Part shown: positions 29,834 through 42,900 of the stretch, piece after piece
How positions within the stretch are numbered: position 1 is the first letter of the stretch
Layout: each line of letters starts with the position of its first letter
Assembly: GCF_026151205.1 (NCBI RefSeq)
Contig: NC_087072.1
Span: 25,943,799 to 26,007,798 of the forward strand
DNA: 64,000 nt
From: Bolinopsis microptera
Taxonomy: Eukaryota; Ctenophora; Tentaculata; Lobata; Bolinopsidae
Direction: 5' to 3'
Program-made: the position numbers and the translations under genes
The notes under the pieces: generated by a model
What the model was told of the DNA's origin: nothing
The model's input: only the letters and a program-made list of their open reading frames with translations
The model's database searches: none

Positions 29834-30726
29834 CACATTAGATTATGTATCCTTAAAAGTAGGTATCTGCAAAGTCTCAAACACGCAAATGTTATAAGCG
29901 CACATGTTTGGGTAGTGACTTTTTAACCCGGCCGCGGTCCCCTCTATTTAATAACTACGAAATTTGGTATAGGGTAATTTAATGACATACGATAGATTTC
30001 GTAATGTATCATATTAATCATTAATTCACCCTGATACCTATTTTACTTGATTCAATGATTATTCAAGTGGTTAAACATTGTTGACTTAGTGTATATTGTA
30101 CTATTAGTATTAGTATTGTATTTTAAATAATAATTAACATACTGCCGCGAAATTCGAAATAAATGATCATGATATGTATTGAAATAATGCAGTTCAATGT
30201 TGTAATATATTGCAATATATAGCAATTTAAAATATGTGCGGAATTTTGTTCATATCCAGACAGTTCAAGAGATAGATACTTTAAAGAATATTTTATGGTA
30301 AGCTCTGAAATCAAAACACATGAAAACCATGGCCTAAATTGTACGGTGGAGCTGGAGGGGGTTGGAAACAAATAAATTATACGATAGTTTGTAACTTAAC
30401 AAACAACAATCTAATCTTAGGTTTGTGAACTTACTACTATACCAACTATAAATATATTAGATCTACTTACTTTAAGAAAGTTATAATTCTAATTCTGGCT
30501 ACTCGTTCATATATTTGATTAAATAAAACACAATTATAATCTCGAAAAGAAGATCAAATTGGTTCTTGACCGGTCAAACAGTTATTACGGTAGGTAAAGT
30601 AAAAATTGTTTAAAAATGATTTCCAGGTGTTTCCCCATAAGTCCAGCTCAACAAGTTCAACAGCTCGCTCAATAATACGTCATCTTGTTAACAAATATAT
30701 TATAAAATATACAATTAATAATAAAG

Positions 30727-30906
30727 TCAGTTTGCAGTGGAAGTGCTAGTGCCGAGTTGGCGCACACCCAGGTCCCGCTCCAGCTCTGCGCGGCGCTGCT
30801 GTACTTTAGTGTAGAAGTAGCGACACACTCCCTCTTTTAACCAGTCCTTCTGATAGAACCCTGCTTTCCTTTCCTCCTCCGGGTCTCCATCTATATTCAG
30901 CATCAC
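30727..30906 (-). CDS. SMARCD: SMARCD exon 5 (C-terminus)
   Basis: Acceptor GTGTATCAG, then [20 protein letters not shown] and the conserved [19 protein letters not shown], ending at TGA. The last ten residues (GTSTSTAN tail) are lineage specific. Confidence 0.95.
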   Translation of the reverse strand: MMLNIDGDPEEERKAGFYQKDWLKEGVCRYFYTKVQQRRAELERDLGVRQLGTSTSTAN

Positions 30907-33900
30907 CTGATACACATTTAGTTATTATTAAACTACATAGTACGTACTGAGTAGTAGTAAGTTATTATTAAACTACATAGTACGTACTGAGTAGTAGTAA
31001 GTTATTATTAAACTACATAGTACGTACTGAGTAGTAGTAAGTTATTATTAAACTACATAGTACGTACTGAGTAGTAGTAAGTTATTATTAAACTACATAG
31101 TACGTACTGAGTAGTAGTAAGTTATTATTAAACTACATAGTACGTACTGAGTAGTAGTAAGTTATTATTAAACTACATAGTACGTACTGAGTAGTAGTAA
31201 GTTATTATTAAACTACATAGTACGTACTGAGTAGTAGTAAGTTATTATTAAACTACATAGTACGTACTGAGTAGTAGTAAGTTATTATTAAACTACATAG
31301 TACGTACTGAGTAGTAGTAAGTTATTATTAAACTACATAGTACGTACTGAGTAGTAGTAAGTTATTATTAAACTACATAGTACGTACGTTACTGAGTAGT
31401 AGTAAGTTATTATTAAACTACATAGTACGTACTGAGTAGTAGTAAGGAACAATCCGGTTATTATGGGCTCTTCCCCAGGTACTTTACTTATGAATAACTT
31501 AAATCTTGACGAACACATGGTTTCCGTCTAAATAATTAATTACTTATTCAATTGTAAATATAACTCTGTAACTATACCTATAACTCTGTAACTATGTTAT
31601 ATTATATAACTATAACTCTGTAACTTACCTTTAGGTCCCTACTCTGAGATATCAGCCACTTGTTGATAAAGCCATAAGGATCAGAAGCGAAGGACAGCAT
31701 GAACTCTCGTTTAGTTTTGAGCGCCTTTATACTGTCCACTGTCTCGTATATCTTCTGATCTAAACTCATAATCTCTTGTTGAGCTACTGTGGACACTAAG
31801 AAGTTGTTCATCTGCTGTTTGAGAGTGTCATCTACCTCCACACTGCGGAGTGTTTAGGTTAGTACAGCCTCTAAAACACTACCTCCACACTGCGGAGTGT
31901 TCAGGTTAGTACAGCCTCTAAAACACTACCTCCACACTGCGGAGTGTTTAGGTTAGTACAGCCTCTAAAACACTACCTCCACACTGCGGAGTGTTCAGGT
32001 TAGTACAGCCTCTAAAACACTACCTCCACACTGCGGAGTGTTCAGGTTAGTACAGCCTCTAAAACACTACCTCCACACTGCGGAGTGTTTAGGTTAGTAC
32101 AGCCTCTAAAACACTACCTCCACACTGCGGAGTGTTCAGGTTAGTACAGCCTCTAAAACACTACCTCCACACTGCGGAGTGTTTAGGTTAGTACAGCCTC
32201 TAAAACACTACCTCCACACTGCGGAGTGTTCAGGTTAGTACAGCCTCTAAAACACTACCTCCACACTGCGGAGTGTTCAGGTTAGTACAGCCTCTAAAAC
32301 ACTACCTCCACACTGCGGAGTGTTTAGGTTAGTACAGCCTCTAAAACACTACCTCCACACTGCGGAGTGTTCAAGTTAGTACAGCCTCTAAAACACTACC
32401 TCCACACTGCGGAGTGTTCAGGTTAGTACAGCCTCTAAAACACTACCTCCACACTGCGGAGTGTTCAGGTTAGTACAGCCTCTAAAACACTACCTCCACA
32501 CTGCGGAGTGTTCAGGTTAGTACAGCCTCTAAAACACTACCTCCACACTGCGGAGTGTTTAGGTTAGTACAGCCTCTAAAACACTACCTCCACACTGCGG
32601 AGTGTTTAGGTTAGTACAGCCTCTAAAACACTACCTCCACACTGCGGAGTGTTTAGGTTAGTACAGCCTCTAAAACACTACCTCCACACTGCGGAGTGTT
32701 TAGGTTAGTACAGCCTCTAAAACACTACCTCCACACTGCGGAGTGTTTAGGTTAGTACAGCCTCTAAAACACTACCTCCACACTGCGGAGTGTTTAGGTT
32801 AGTACAGCCTCTAAAACACTACCTCCACACTGCGGAGTGTTCAGGTTAGTACAGCCTCTAAAACACTACCTCCACACTGCGGAGTGTTCAGGTTAGTACA
32901 GCCTCTAAAACACTACCTCCACACTGCGGAGTGTTCAGGTTAGTACAGCCTCTAAAACACTACCTCCACACTGCGGAGTGTTTAGGTTAGTACAGCCTCT
33001 AAAACACTACCTCCACACTGCGGAGTGTTTAGGTTAGTACAGCCTCTAAAACACTACCTCCACACTGCGGAGTGTTTAGGTTAGTGCAGCCTCTAAAACA
33101 CTACCTCCACACTGCGGAGTGTTCAGGTTAGTACAGCCTCTAAAACACTACCTCCACACTGCGGAGTGTTTAGGTTAGTGCAGCCTCTAAAACACTACCT
33201 CCACACTGCGGAGTGTTCAGGTTAGTACAGCCTCTAAAACACTACCTCCACACTGCGGAGTGTTTAGGTTAGTACAGCCTCTAAAACACTACCTCCACAC
33301 TGCGGAGTGTTTAGGTTAGTACAGCCTCTAAAACACTACCTCCACACTGCGGAGTGTTCAGGTTAGTACAGCCTCTAAAACACTACCTCCACACTGCGGA
33401 GTGTTCAGGTTAGTACAGCCTCTAAAACACTACCTCCACACTGCGGAGTGTTCAGGTTAGTACAGCCTCTAAAACACTACCTCCACACTGCGGAGTGTTC
33501 AGGTTAGTACAGCCTCTAAAACACTACCTCCACACTGCGGAGTGTTCAGGTTAGTACAGCCTCTAAAACACTACCTCCACACTGCGGAGTGTTCAAGTTA
33601 GTACAGCCTCTAAAACACTACCTCCACACTGCGGAGTGTTCAGGTTAGTACAGCCTCTAAAACACTACCTCCACACTGCGGAGTGTTTAGGTTAGTACAG
33701 CCTCTAAAACACTACCTCCACACTGCGGAGTGTTCAGGTTAGTACAGCCTCTAAAACACTACCTCCACACTGCGGAGTGTTCAGGTTAGTACAGCCTCTA
33801 AAACACTACCTCCACACTGCGGAGTGTTCAGGTTAGTACAGCCTCTAAAACACTACCTCCACACTGCGGAGTGTTCAGGTTAGTACAGCCTCTAAAACAC

Positions 33901-36900
33901 TACCTCCACACTGCGGAGTGTTCAGGTTAGTACAGCCTCTAAAACACTACCTCCACACTGCGGAGTGTTCAGGTTAGTACAGCCTCTAAAACACTACCTC
34001 CACACTGCGGAGTGTTCAGGTTAGTACAGCCTCTAAAACACTACCTCCACACTGCGGAGTGTTCAGGTTAGTACAGCCTCTAAAACACTACCTCCACACT
34101 GCGGAGTGTTCAGGTTAGTACAGCCTCTAAAACACTACCTCCACACTGCGGAGTGTTCAGGTTAGTACAGCCTCTAAAACACTACCTCCACACTGCGGAG
34201 TGTTCAGGTTAGTACAGCCTCTAAAACACTACCTCCACACTGCGGAGTGTTCAGGTTAGTACAGCCTCTAAAACACTACCTCCACACTGCGGAGTGTTAG
34301 GTTAGTACAGCCTCTAAAACACTACCTCCACACTGCGGAGTGTTCAGGTTAGTACAGCCTCTAAAACACTACCTCCACACTGCGGAGTGTTCAGGTTAGT
34401 ACAGCCTCTAAAACACTACCTCCACACTGCGGAGTGTTCAGGTTAGTACAGCCTCTAAAACACTACCTCCACACTGCGGAGTGTTCAGGTTAGTACAGCC
34501 TCTAAAACACTACCTCCACACTGCGGAGTGTTCAGGTTAGTACAGCCTCTAAAACACTACCTCCACACTGCGGAGTGTTCAGGTTAGTACAGCCTCTAAA
34601 ACACTACCTCCACACTGCGGAGTGTTCAGGTTAGTACAGCCTCTAAAACACTACCTCCACACTGCGGAGTGTTCAGGTTAGTACAGCCTCTAAAACACTA
34701 CCTCCACACTGCGGAGTGTTCAGGTTAGTACAGCCTCTAAAACACTACCTCCACACTGCGGAGTGTTCAGGTTAGTACAGCCTCTAAAACACTACCTCCA
34801 CACTGCGGAGTGTTCAGGTTAGTACAGCCTCTAAAACACTACCTCCACACTGCGGAGTGTTCAGGTTAGTACAGCCTCTAAAACACTACCTCCACACTGC
34901 GGAGTGTTCAGGTTAGTACAGCCTCTAAAACACTACCTCCACACTGCGGAGTGTTTAGGTTAGTACAGCCTCTAAAACACTACCTCCACACTGCGGAGTG
35001 TTCAGGTTAGTACAGCCTCTAAAACACTACCTCCACACTGCGGAGTGTTTCAGGTTAGTACAGCCTCTAAAACACTACCTCCACACTGCGGAGTGTTCAG
35101 GTTAGTACAGCCTCTAAAACACTACCTCCACACTGCGGAGTGTTTAGGTTAGTACAGCCTCTAAAACACTACCTCCACACTGCGGAGTGTTTCAGGTTAG
35201 TACAGCCTCTAAAACACTACCTCCACACTGCGGAGTGTTCAGGTTAGTACAGCCTCTAAAACACTACCTCCACACTGCGGAGTGTTTCAGGTTAGTACAG
35301 CCTCTAAAACACTACCTCCACACTGCGGAGTGTTTAGGTTAGTACAGCCTCTAAAACACTACCTCCACACTGCGGAGTGTTCAGGTTAGTACAGCCTCTA
35401 AAACACTACCTCCACACTGCGGAGTGTTCAGGTTAGTACAGCCTCTAAAACACTACCTCCACACTGCGGAGTGTTCAGGTTAGTACAGCCTCTAAAACAC
35501 TACCTCCACACTGCGGAGTGTTTCAGGTTAGTACAGCCTCTAAAACACTACCTCCACACTGCGGAGTGTTCAGGTTAGTACAGCCTCTAAAACACTACCT
35601 CCACACTGCGGAGTGTTTCAGGTTAGTACAGCCTCTAAAACACTACCTCCACACTGCGGAGTGTTTCAGGTTAGTACAGCCTCTAAAACACTACCTCCAC
35701 ACTGCGGAGTGTTCAGGTTAGTACAGCCTCTAAAACACTACCTCCACACTGCGGAGTGTTCAGGTTAGTACAGCCTCTAAAACACTACCTCCACACTGCG
35801 GAGTGTTCAGGTTAGTACAGCCTCTAAAACACTACCTCCACACTGCGGAGTGTTCAGGTTAGTACAGCCTCTAAAACACTACCTCCACACTGCGGAGTGT
35901 TCAGGTTAGTACAGCCTCTAAAACACTACCTCCACACTGCGGAGTGTTCAGGTTAGTACAGCCTCTAAAACACTACCTCCACACTGCGGAGTGTTCAGGT
36001 TAGTACAGCCTCTAAAACACTACCTCCACACTGCGGAGTGTTTAGGTTAGTACAGCCTCTAAAACACTACCTCCACACTGCGGAGTGTTCAGGTTAGTAC
36101 AGCCTCTAAAACACTACCTCCACACTGCGGAGTGTTCAGGTTAGTACAGCCTCTAAAACACTACCTCCACACTGCGGAGTGTTCAGGTTAGTACAGCCTC
36201 TAAAACACTACCTCCACACTGCGGAGTGTTCAGGTTAGTACAGCCTCTAAAACACTACCTCCACACTGCGGAGTGTTCAGGTTAGTACAGCCTCTAAAAC
36301 ACTACCTCCACACTGCGGAGTGTTTAGGTTAGTACAGCCTCTAAAACACTACCTCCACACTGCGGAGTGTTTAGGTTAGTACAGCCTCTAAAACACTACC
36401 TCCACACTGCGGAGTGTTCAGGTTAGTACAGCCTCTAAAACACTACCTCCACACTGCGGAGTGTTCAGGTTAGTACAGCCTCTAAAACACTACCTCCACA
36501 CTGCGGAGTGTTCAGGTTAGTACAGCCTCTAAAACACTACCTCCACACTGCGGAGTGTTCAGGTTAGTACAGCCTCTAAAACACTACCTCCACACTGCGG
36601 AGTGTTCAGGTTAGTACAGCCTCTAAAACACTACCTCCACACTGCGGAGTGTTCAGGTTAGTACAGCCTCTAAAACACTACCTCCACACTGCGGAGTGTT
36701 CAGGTTAGTACAGCCTCTAAAACACTACCTCCACACTGCGGAGTGTTCAGGTTAGTACAGCCTCTAAAACACTACCTCCACACTGCGGAGTGTTCAGGTT
36801 AGTACAGCCTCTAAAACACTACCTCCACACTGCGGAGTGTTTAGGTTAGTACAGCCTCTAAAACACTACCTCCACACTGCGGAGTGTTCAGGTTAGTACA

Positions 36901-39900
36901 GCCTCTAAAACACTACCTCCACACTGCGGAGTGTTCAGGTTAGTACAGCCTCTAAAACACTACCTCCACACTGCGGAGTGTTTAGGTTAGTACAGCCTCT
37001 AAAACACTACCTCCACACTGCGGAGTGTTTAGGTTAGTACAGCCTCTAAAACACTACCTCCACACTGCGGAGTGTTTAGGTTAGTACAGCCTCTAAAACA
37101 CTACCTCCACACTGCGGAGTGTTTCAGGTTAGTACAGCCTCTAAAACACTACCTCCACACTGCGGAGTGTTTAGGTTAGTACAGCCTCTAAAACACTACC
37201 TCCACACTGCGGAGTGTTTAGGTTAGTACAGCCTCTAAAACACTACCTCCACACTGCGGAGTGTTCAGGTTAGTACAGCCTCTAAAACACTACCTCCACA
37301 CTGCGGAGTGTTCAGGTTAGTACAGCCTCTAAAACACTACCTCCACACTGCGGAGTGTTCAGGTTAGTACAGCCTCTAAAACACTACCTCCACACTGCGG
37401 AGTGTTCAGGTTAGTACAGCCTCTAAAACACTACCTCCACACTGCGGAGTGTTCAGGTTAGTACAGCCTCTAAAACACTACCTCCACACTGCGGAGTGTT
37501 TAGGTTAGTACAGCCTCTAAAACACTACCTCCACACTGCGGAGTGTTCAGGTTAGTACAGCCTCTAAAACACTACCTCCACACTGCGGAGTGTTTCAGGT
37601 TAGTACAGCCTCTAAAACACTACCTCCACACTGCGGAGTGTTCAGGTTAGTACAGCCTCTAAAACACTACCTCCACACTGCGGAGTGTTTAGGTTAGTAC
37701 AGCCTCTAAAACACTACCTCCACACTGCGGAGTGTTCAGGTTAGTACAGCCTCTAAAACACTACCTCCACACTGCGGAGTGTTTAGGTTAGTACAGCCTC
37801 TAAAACACTACCTCCACACTGCGGAGTGTTTAGGTTAGTACAGCCTCTAAAACACTACCTCCACACTGCGGAGTGTTTAGGTTAGTACAGCCTCTAAAAC
37901 ACTACCTCCACACTGCGGAGTGTTCAGGTTAGTACAGCCTCTAAAACACTACCTCCACACTGCGGAGTGTTTAGGTTAGTACAGCCTCTAAAACACTACC
38001 TCCACACTGCGGAGTGTTTAGGTTAGTACAGCCTCTAAAACACTACCTCCACACTGCGGAGTGTTTAGGTTAGTACAGCCTCTAAAACACTACCTCCACA
38101 CTGCGGAGTGTTTAGGTTAGTACAGCCTCTAAAACACTACCTCCACACTGCGGAGTGTTCAGGTTAGTACAGCCTCTAAAACACTACCTCCACACTGCGG
38201 AGTGTTCAGGTTAGTACAGCCTCTAAAGCACTACCTCCACACTGCGGAGTGTTCAGGTTAGTACAGCCTCTAAAGCACTACCTCCACACTGCGGAGTGTT
38301 CAGGTTAGTACAGCCTCTAAAGCACTACCTCCACACTGCGGAGTGTTCAGGTTAGTACAGCCTCTAAAACACTACCTCCACACTGCGGAGTGTTTAGGTT
38401 AGTACAGCCTCTAAAACACTACCTCCACACTGCGGAGTGTTTAGGTTAGTACAGCCTCTAAAACACTACCTCCACACTGCGGAGTGTTTAGGTTAGTACA
38501 GCCTCTAAAACACTACCTCCACACTGCGGAGTGTTTAGGTTAGTACAGCCTCTAAAACACTACCTCGACACTGCGGAGTGTTTAGGTTAGTACAGCCTCT
38601 AAAACACTACCTCCACACTGCGGAGTGTTTAGGTTAGTACAGCCTCTAAAACACTACCTCCACACTGCGGAGTGTTTAGGTTAGTACAGCCTCTAAAACG
38701 CTACCTCCACACTGCGGAGTGTTCAGGTTAGTACAGCCTCTAAAACGCTACCTCCACACTGCGGAGTGTTCAGGTTAGTACAGCCTCTAAAACACTACCT
38801 CGACACTGCGGAGTGTTCAGGTTAGTACAGCCTCTAAAACACTACCTCCACACTGCGGAGTGTTCAGGTTAGTACAGCCTCTAAAACACTACCTCCACAC
38901 TGCGGAGTGTTCAGGTTAGTACAGCCTCTAAAACACTACCTCCACACTGCGGAGTGTTCAGGTTAGTACAGCCTCTAAAACACTACCTCCACACTGCGGA
39001 GTGTTCAGGTTAGTACAGCCTCTAAAACACTACCTCCACACTGCGGAGTGTTCAGGTTAGTACAGCCTCTAAAACACTACCTCCACACTGCGGAGTGTTT
39101 AGGTTAGTACAGCCTCTAAAACACTACCTCCGCACTGCGGAGTGTTTAGGTTAGTACAGCCTCTAAAACACTACCTCCACACTGCGGAGTGTTCAGGTTA
39201 GTACAGCCTCTAAAACACTACCTCCACACTGCGGAGTGTTCAGGTTAGTACAGCCTCTTAAACACTACCTCCACACTGCGGAGTGTTCAGGTTAGTACAG
39301 CCTCTAAAACACTACCTCCACACTGCGGAGTGTTCAGGTTAGTACAGCCTCTAAAACACTACCTCCACACTGCGGAGTGTTCAGGTTAGTACAGCCTCTA
39401 AAACACTACCTCCACACTGCGGAGTGTTCAGGTTAGTACAGCCTCTAAAACACTACCTCCACACTGCGGAGTGTTTAGGTTAGTACAGCCTCTAAAACAC
39501 TACCTCCACACTGCGGAGTGTTTAGGTTAGTACAGCCTCTAAAACACTACCTCCACACTGCGGAGTGTTCAGGTTAGTACAGCCTCTAAAACACTACCTC
39601 CACACTGCGGAGTGTTCAGGTTAGTACAGCCTCTAAAACACTACCTCCACACTGCGGAGTGTTCAGGTTAGTACAGCCTCTAAAACACTACCACCACACT
39701 GCGGAGTGTTCAGGTTAGTACAGCCTCGAAAACACTACCTCCACACTGCGGAGTGTTTAGGTTAGTACAGCCTCTAAAACACTACCTCCACACTGCGGAG
39801 TGTTTAGGTTAGTACAGCCTCTAAAACACTACCTCCACACTGCGGAGTGTTCAGGTTAGTACAGCCTCTAAAACACTACCTCCGCACTGCGGAGTGTTCA

Positions 39901-42900
39901 GGTTAGTACAGCCTCTAAAACACTACCTCCGCACTGCGGAGTGTTCAGGTTAGTACAGCCTCTAAAACACTACCTCCACACTGCGGAGTGTTTAGGTTAG
40001 TACAGCCTCTAAAACACTACCTCCACACTGCGGAGTGTTCAGGTTAGTACAGCCTCTAAAACACTACCTCCACACTGCGGAGTGTTTAGGTTAGTACAGC
40101 CTCTAAAACACTACCTCCACACTGCGGAGTGTTTAGGTTAGTACAGCCTCTAAAACACTACCTCCACACTGCGGAGTGTTTAGGTTAGTACAGCCTCTAA
40201 AACACTACCTCCACACTGCGGAGTGTTTAGGTTAGTACAGCCTCTAAAACACTACCTCCACACTGCGGAGTGTTTAGGTTAGTACAGCCTCTAAAACACT
40301 ACCTCCACACTGCGGAGTGTTTAGGTTAGTACAGCCTCTAAAACACTACCTCCACACTGCGGAGTGTTTAGGTTAGTACAGCCTCTAAAACACTACCTCC
40401 ACACTGCGCAGTGTTTAGGTTAGTACAGCCTCTAAAACTCTACCTCCACACTGCGGAGTGTTTAGGTTAGTACAGCCTCTAAAACACTACCTCCACACTG
40501 CGGAGTGTTTAGGTTAGTACAGCCTCTAAAACACTACCTCCACACTGCGGAGTGTTTAGGTTAGTACAGCCTCTAAAACACTACCTCCACACTGCGGAGT
40601 GTTCAGGTTAGTACAGCCTCTAAAACACTACCTCCACACTGCGGAGTGTTCAGGTTAGTACAGCCTCTAAAACACTACCTCCACACTGCGGAGTGTTCAG
40701 GTTAGTACAGCCTCTAAAACACTACCTCCACACTGCGGAGTGTTCAGGTTAGTACAGCCTCTAAAACACTACCTCCACACTGCGGAGTGTTCAGGTTAGT
40801 ACAGCCTCTAAAACACTACCTCCACACTGCGGAGTGTTTAGGTTAGTACAGCCTCTAAAACACTACCTCCACACTGCGGAGTGTTTAGGTTAGTACAGCC
40901 TCTAAAACACTACCTCCACACTGCGGAGTGTTTAGGTTAGTACAGCCTCTAAAACACTACCTCCACACTGCGGAGTGTTTAGGTTAGTACAGCCTCTAAA
41001 ACACTACCTCCACACTGCGGAGTGTTTAGGTTAGTACAGCCTCTAAAACACTACCTCCACACTGCGGAGTGTTTAGGTTAGTTCAGCCTCTAAAACACTA
41101 CCTCCACACTGCGGAGTGTTTAGGTTAGTACAGCCTCTAAAACACTACCTCCACACTGCGGAGTGTTCAGGTTAGTACAGCCTCTAAAACACTACCTCCA
41201 CACTGCGGAGTGTTTAGGTTAGTACAGCCTCTAAAACACTACCTCTACACTGCGGAGTGTTTAGGTTAGTACAGCCTCTAAAATGCTGTACACAATCTTA
41301 AATAGTCCAAAAAGTATGAATTGAATTTTCATACATCTTGGAGACTAGAAACCCGCTGGTTGAAAACTTTGTTCGAAGAAATTTTAAAAATCTATTTAGT
41401 TTCAATTTCTCTTCGTCATCTAGCTCTGTACTGTAGAATGTTTTTATTTGACAACGTTATAAGTATTCGGGTTTTCTAAACGATACTTTTTACCGCATGA
41501 AAAAATATCAATCACAACCAAAGTTAGAAATAGTCATAGCTTGATCGTAAATATGAGCTAGTTAAGATGTATCATAGCGCGAAATCGCACGTTGTTAATC
41601 AGTGCCTGCTTGCGCACGTGCAATCTTTTGATGTTGCGCAACGGCGCAGTTAACCTTTGATGAAATTACGCCATTATTCTGTCGCTAATTGTTCCTCTCT
41701 TCAAAAGTTAATTATAAAAAATGTAAATCCTAGAAATCAAAATTCTAAGAATGCTGTCTCCTCTTCCTTTCCTTTTTCTACAACCCTGCTTAAAATCGCG
41801 AGGTTTCAACTCCATTTGCGAGCTGAAATTGGTCAGTTGAAGAAGGGTCGGTTTTTGGTCAATTTTCAGCGTTGCCGGGGAGATTTCGTCAAGTTTAAAA
41901 TATAATATAGATATGCTAAATGTTACAATTAGAAATAAATAATGACCTTATGTCCCAGTGGGTGACACTTTTTGTCTCCCCCGGATCCACTGCAACAATA
42001 TGCTCAATAACTATAGGGTCCGGAGGCTGCTGGAAAAGGGGGTTCAATTTGAAGGGAATGTCACTGAACTTCATGGTGGGACATTCGAATATACTCTGCA
42101 GATATTCGTCACACTTAATGGTGTCTCTGTGTATAGGGTCCTGTAGCTTGTTCGTCTGCAAAATAAAGGCGGTATCAAATATCTGGGATAAACTGCGATA
42201 ATCCCTCACTTTTATTGCAAGAACTATTATTAGTGTGTTACCACACTACCTCCACATTGCAAGAACTATTAAAATCAAATATCAAATATCGCAAATTTTG
42301 TGTTTTGTAAATCAATTAAAAATTTTCAGTAAGCTCCAATGTACAGATTATTACAGTTTAACACACTGTATTATAACGTTAAATGTGTATAGAGTCATAC
42401 TCTGTAGTCTGTACATCGTATAATGTACAGTAACCCCGATCGTTCAAGTTTCCCAAGTTTGTCAGCTTTATCGATAAATTGGGAAAGACTGATGACTGTG
42501 ATGAGCTACTATAAGGAAATATTCAGTAAATAGTATTTAAATAGTATTTAATACCTTGATATACTGCCAGAGAGCCGTCACAATAACAGGTCGCGTAGCC
42601 GTGTGGATACCCAACAATCTACCAAGTCTGGGATCTAGCTTGAAGTTCTGGGGCTGGTAGTCGAGCTGGAGGTTTATCGTGCATTTCACTGGCTTGTCCC
42701 CGGGACGCTTCACCTGAAAACCATCAGTTTCCTGTGTTTGTGGGTTCCTGTGCCACTCAACGAAGTTGCTATCGGGCCCGTACATCTCCTTATCTAGTTC
42801 AATGATAAGACTTTTGAAGAAACTACTGAATTTCTTCTTAGGAGCCCTAGGGTCAGATCTGACCTGCCCGTTCTCATCAAGAAGTCTCCCCTCTATTTTG

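Noticed and set aside
30123-30371. 82-codon frame downstream of SMARCD
   Set aside because: AT-rich random-looking peptide, no domain, splice sites or partner exon.
35518-35721. 67-residue repeat protein in the SMARCD array
   Set aside because: It exists only where several 48-bp unit variants happen to keep a frame open.
31834-41283. CRISPR-like regular array
   Set aside because: There are no variable spacers; the whole 47-bp unit repeats, in a eukaryotic intron.
31834-41283. Telomere-like repeat (TTTAGGTTAG motif)
   Set aside because: The resemblance covers under 10 of 47 bases, and the array is internal, within a gene.
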